Assembly: GCA_030146385.1 (NCBI GenBank)
Contig: JASLBX010000189.1
Coordinates: 1-5,597 of the forward strand
DNA: 5,597 nucleotides
Direction of reading: 5' to 3'
From: Jiangellaceae bacterium
GTDB lineage: Bacteria; Actinomycetota; Actinomycetes; Jiangellales; Jiangellaceae
Shown: in pieces, positions 5,036 to 5,597 of the stretch
Layout of the letters: every line of letters starts with the position of its first letter
Numbering within the stretch: the stretch's first letter is position 1
Notes under the pieces: model-generated
The model's input: the letters and a program-made list of their open reading frames with translations, nothing else
Told to the model about the DNA's origin: nothing
Databases searched by the model: none
Made by a program: the position numbers and the translations under genes

Positions 5036-5597
5036 ATGCGGGTAGAGTCCGCGCGCGAGCTCAAGGCCGAGTTGCGTCGCGAGCTCGCCTCAGTGGTGGC
5101 CCCACGGCTCGCTGAGGGCGAGCCGGCACTCGTTGCCGTCGGCATTTCCGTCGTGGCCGGCGAGTACGGTCTCGCGGTGCGGCACTCCGGCGAGGCGGCG
5201 CTTGCCGACATCGTGGTCGAACGGGGCATCGCCCTGGCAGGCCCGGAATGTGACGTCCGGGATGTCGGTGTCGTGCGGGCACTGCAATGGGATCCCCGCG
5301 AACTGCAAGCGCGGACGCGCCCGCTGCGTCCGGGACTGTCTGTGGCTCACGTGGGCGTCACGGCCGGCACGATCGGCGGGTTCGTCGTCGCCGATGAGCA
5401 CGAGCGGTTGCAGGTGCTGTCCAACAACCATGTCCTGGCCCACTCGGACCGGGCCGGCCCGGGTGATGTCGTCGTCCAGCCGGGACCGGCGGACGGCGGA
5501 GACGCACCGGCCGACCGGGTAGGGACGCTGGAGCGCGTCGCACCGCTGCTGCGGGACCGGCCGAACGTCGTCGACGCGGCGACGGCAGTCCTGGACG
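5036..5597 (+). CDS. Trypsin-like serine peptidase domain protein, 3' end cut by the window
   Basis: The open frame runs from ATG 5036 to the window edge (187 codons plus one base) without a stop. Residues 98-187 look like the first half of a chymotrypsin-fold (S1-type) peptidase: VTAGTIGGFV at 108-117, LSNNHVL at 128-134 with probable catalytic His132, QPGPADGG at 148-155, and NVVDAA at 177-182 with probable catalytic Asp180. This order matches a bacterial trypsin-like peptidase group with NNHVLA and QPGxxDGG motifs, known to me by pattern. The catalytic Ser motif (GDSG-like) would lie beyond 5597. Residues 1-97 form a soluble domain with no signal peptide or membrane helix, so the protein is probably cytoplasmic. 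An in-frame TGA at 5030-5032 rules out an upstream start. There is no clear Shine-Dalgarno, so translation may depend on reinitiation after the membrane-protein stop 3 nt upstream. The substrate is unknown. Confidence 0.8.
   Translation, partial: MRVESARELKAELRRELASVVAPRLAEGEPALVAVGISVVAGEYGLAVRHSGEAALADIVVERGIALAGPECDVRDVGVVRALQWDPRELQARTRPLRPGLSVAHVGVTAGTIGGFVVADEHERLQVLSNNHVLAHSDRAGPGDVVVQPGPADGGDAPADRVGTLERVAPLLRDRPNVVDAATAVLD

Larger units (their letters stand above)
85..5597 (+). other. Probable single operon: nucleoside import, cytidine salvage, membrane protein, peptidase
   Basis: Six same-strand genes are joined by overlaps of 8, 4, 4 and 4 nt and a final gap of 3 nt, with no intergenic space for an internal terminator or conventional promoter. 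The order is ATPase, permease, permease, cdd, unknown four-helix protein, peptidase. The first four form a known functional theme (uptake then deamination of nucleosides). The last two are linked only by position. The operon may start upstream of the window with a BMP-type lipoprotein and continues past its right edge. Confidence 0.8.

Noticed and set aside
1..5597. CRISPR array, tRNA/rRNA, insertion sequence or phage signature
   Set aside because: No regularly spaced repeats, terminal inverted repeats, transposase or integrase motifs, or RNA gene structures were seen. Coding sequence fills nearly the whole window.

Overview
The window is high-GC DNA with strongly G/C-biased third codon positions. 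All five stop codons seen are TGA, and genes are packed through ATGA overlaps. This points to an actinomycete; a Pseudonocardiales-type lineage is possible but cannot be proven from the sequence. All genes lie on the plus strand. The long minus-strand open frames are shadows produced by high-GC codon bias.

Layout: positions 1-84 hold no visible gene and may carry a promoter for the operon. Positions 85-1689 encode the double-domain ATPase, 1682-2944 the first permease and 2941-4236 the second permease of a nucleoside/simple-sugar ABC importer of the BmpA-NupOPQ type. Positions 4233-4631 encode a tetrameric-type cytidine deaminase (cdd), and 4628-5032 a four-helix membrane protein of unknown function. 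From 5036 to the window edge is the start of a trypsin-fold serine peptidase. It has no stop inside the window and its catalytic Ser would lie beyond the edge. No stretch of more than 300 bases lacks a gene.

How it fits together: the ATPase and two permeases form the membrane core and motor of an importer. The matching lipoprotein (BMP family) is not in the window and is probably encoded upstream. Cytidine deaminase converts imported (deoxy)cytidine to (deoxy)uridine, so the first four genes make a pyrimidine-nucleoside uptake and salvage module. Each gene from the ATPase to the membrane protein overlaps the next by 4 or 8 nt, and the peptidase gene starts 3 nt after the membrane-protein stop. 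This indicates one transcript with translational coupling.

The transporter and deaminase are conventional. The parts worth a second look are the last two genes (unknown membrane protein plus peptidase, in the same reading frame across TGA-GTC-ATG), the only in-frame TTA codon of the window, which sits inside cdd, and a possible leaderless promoter at the first gene. No convincing new defence or mobile system is visible within these bases.
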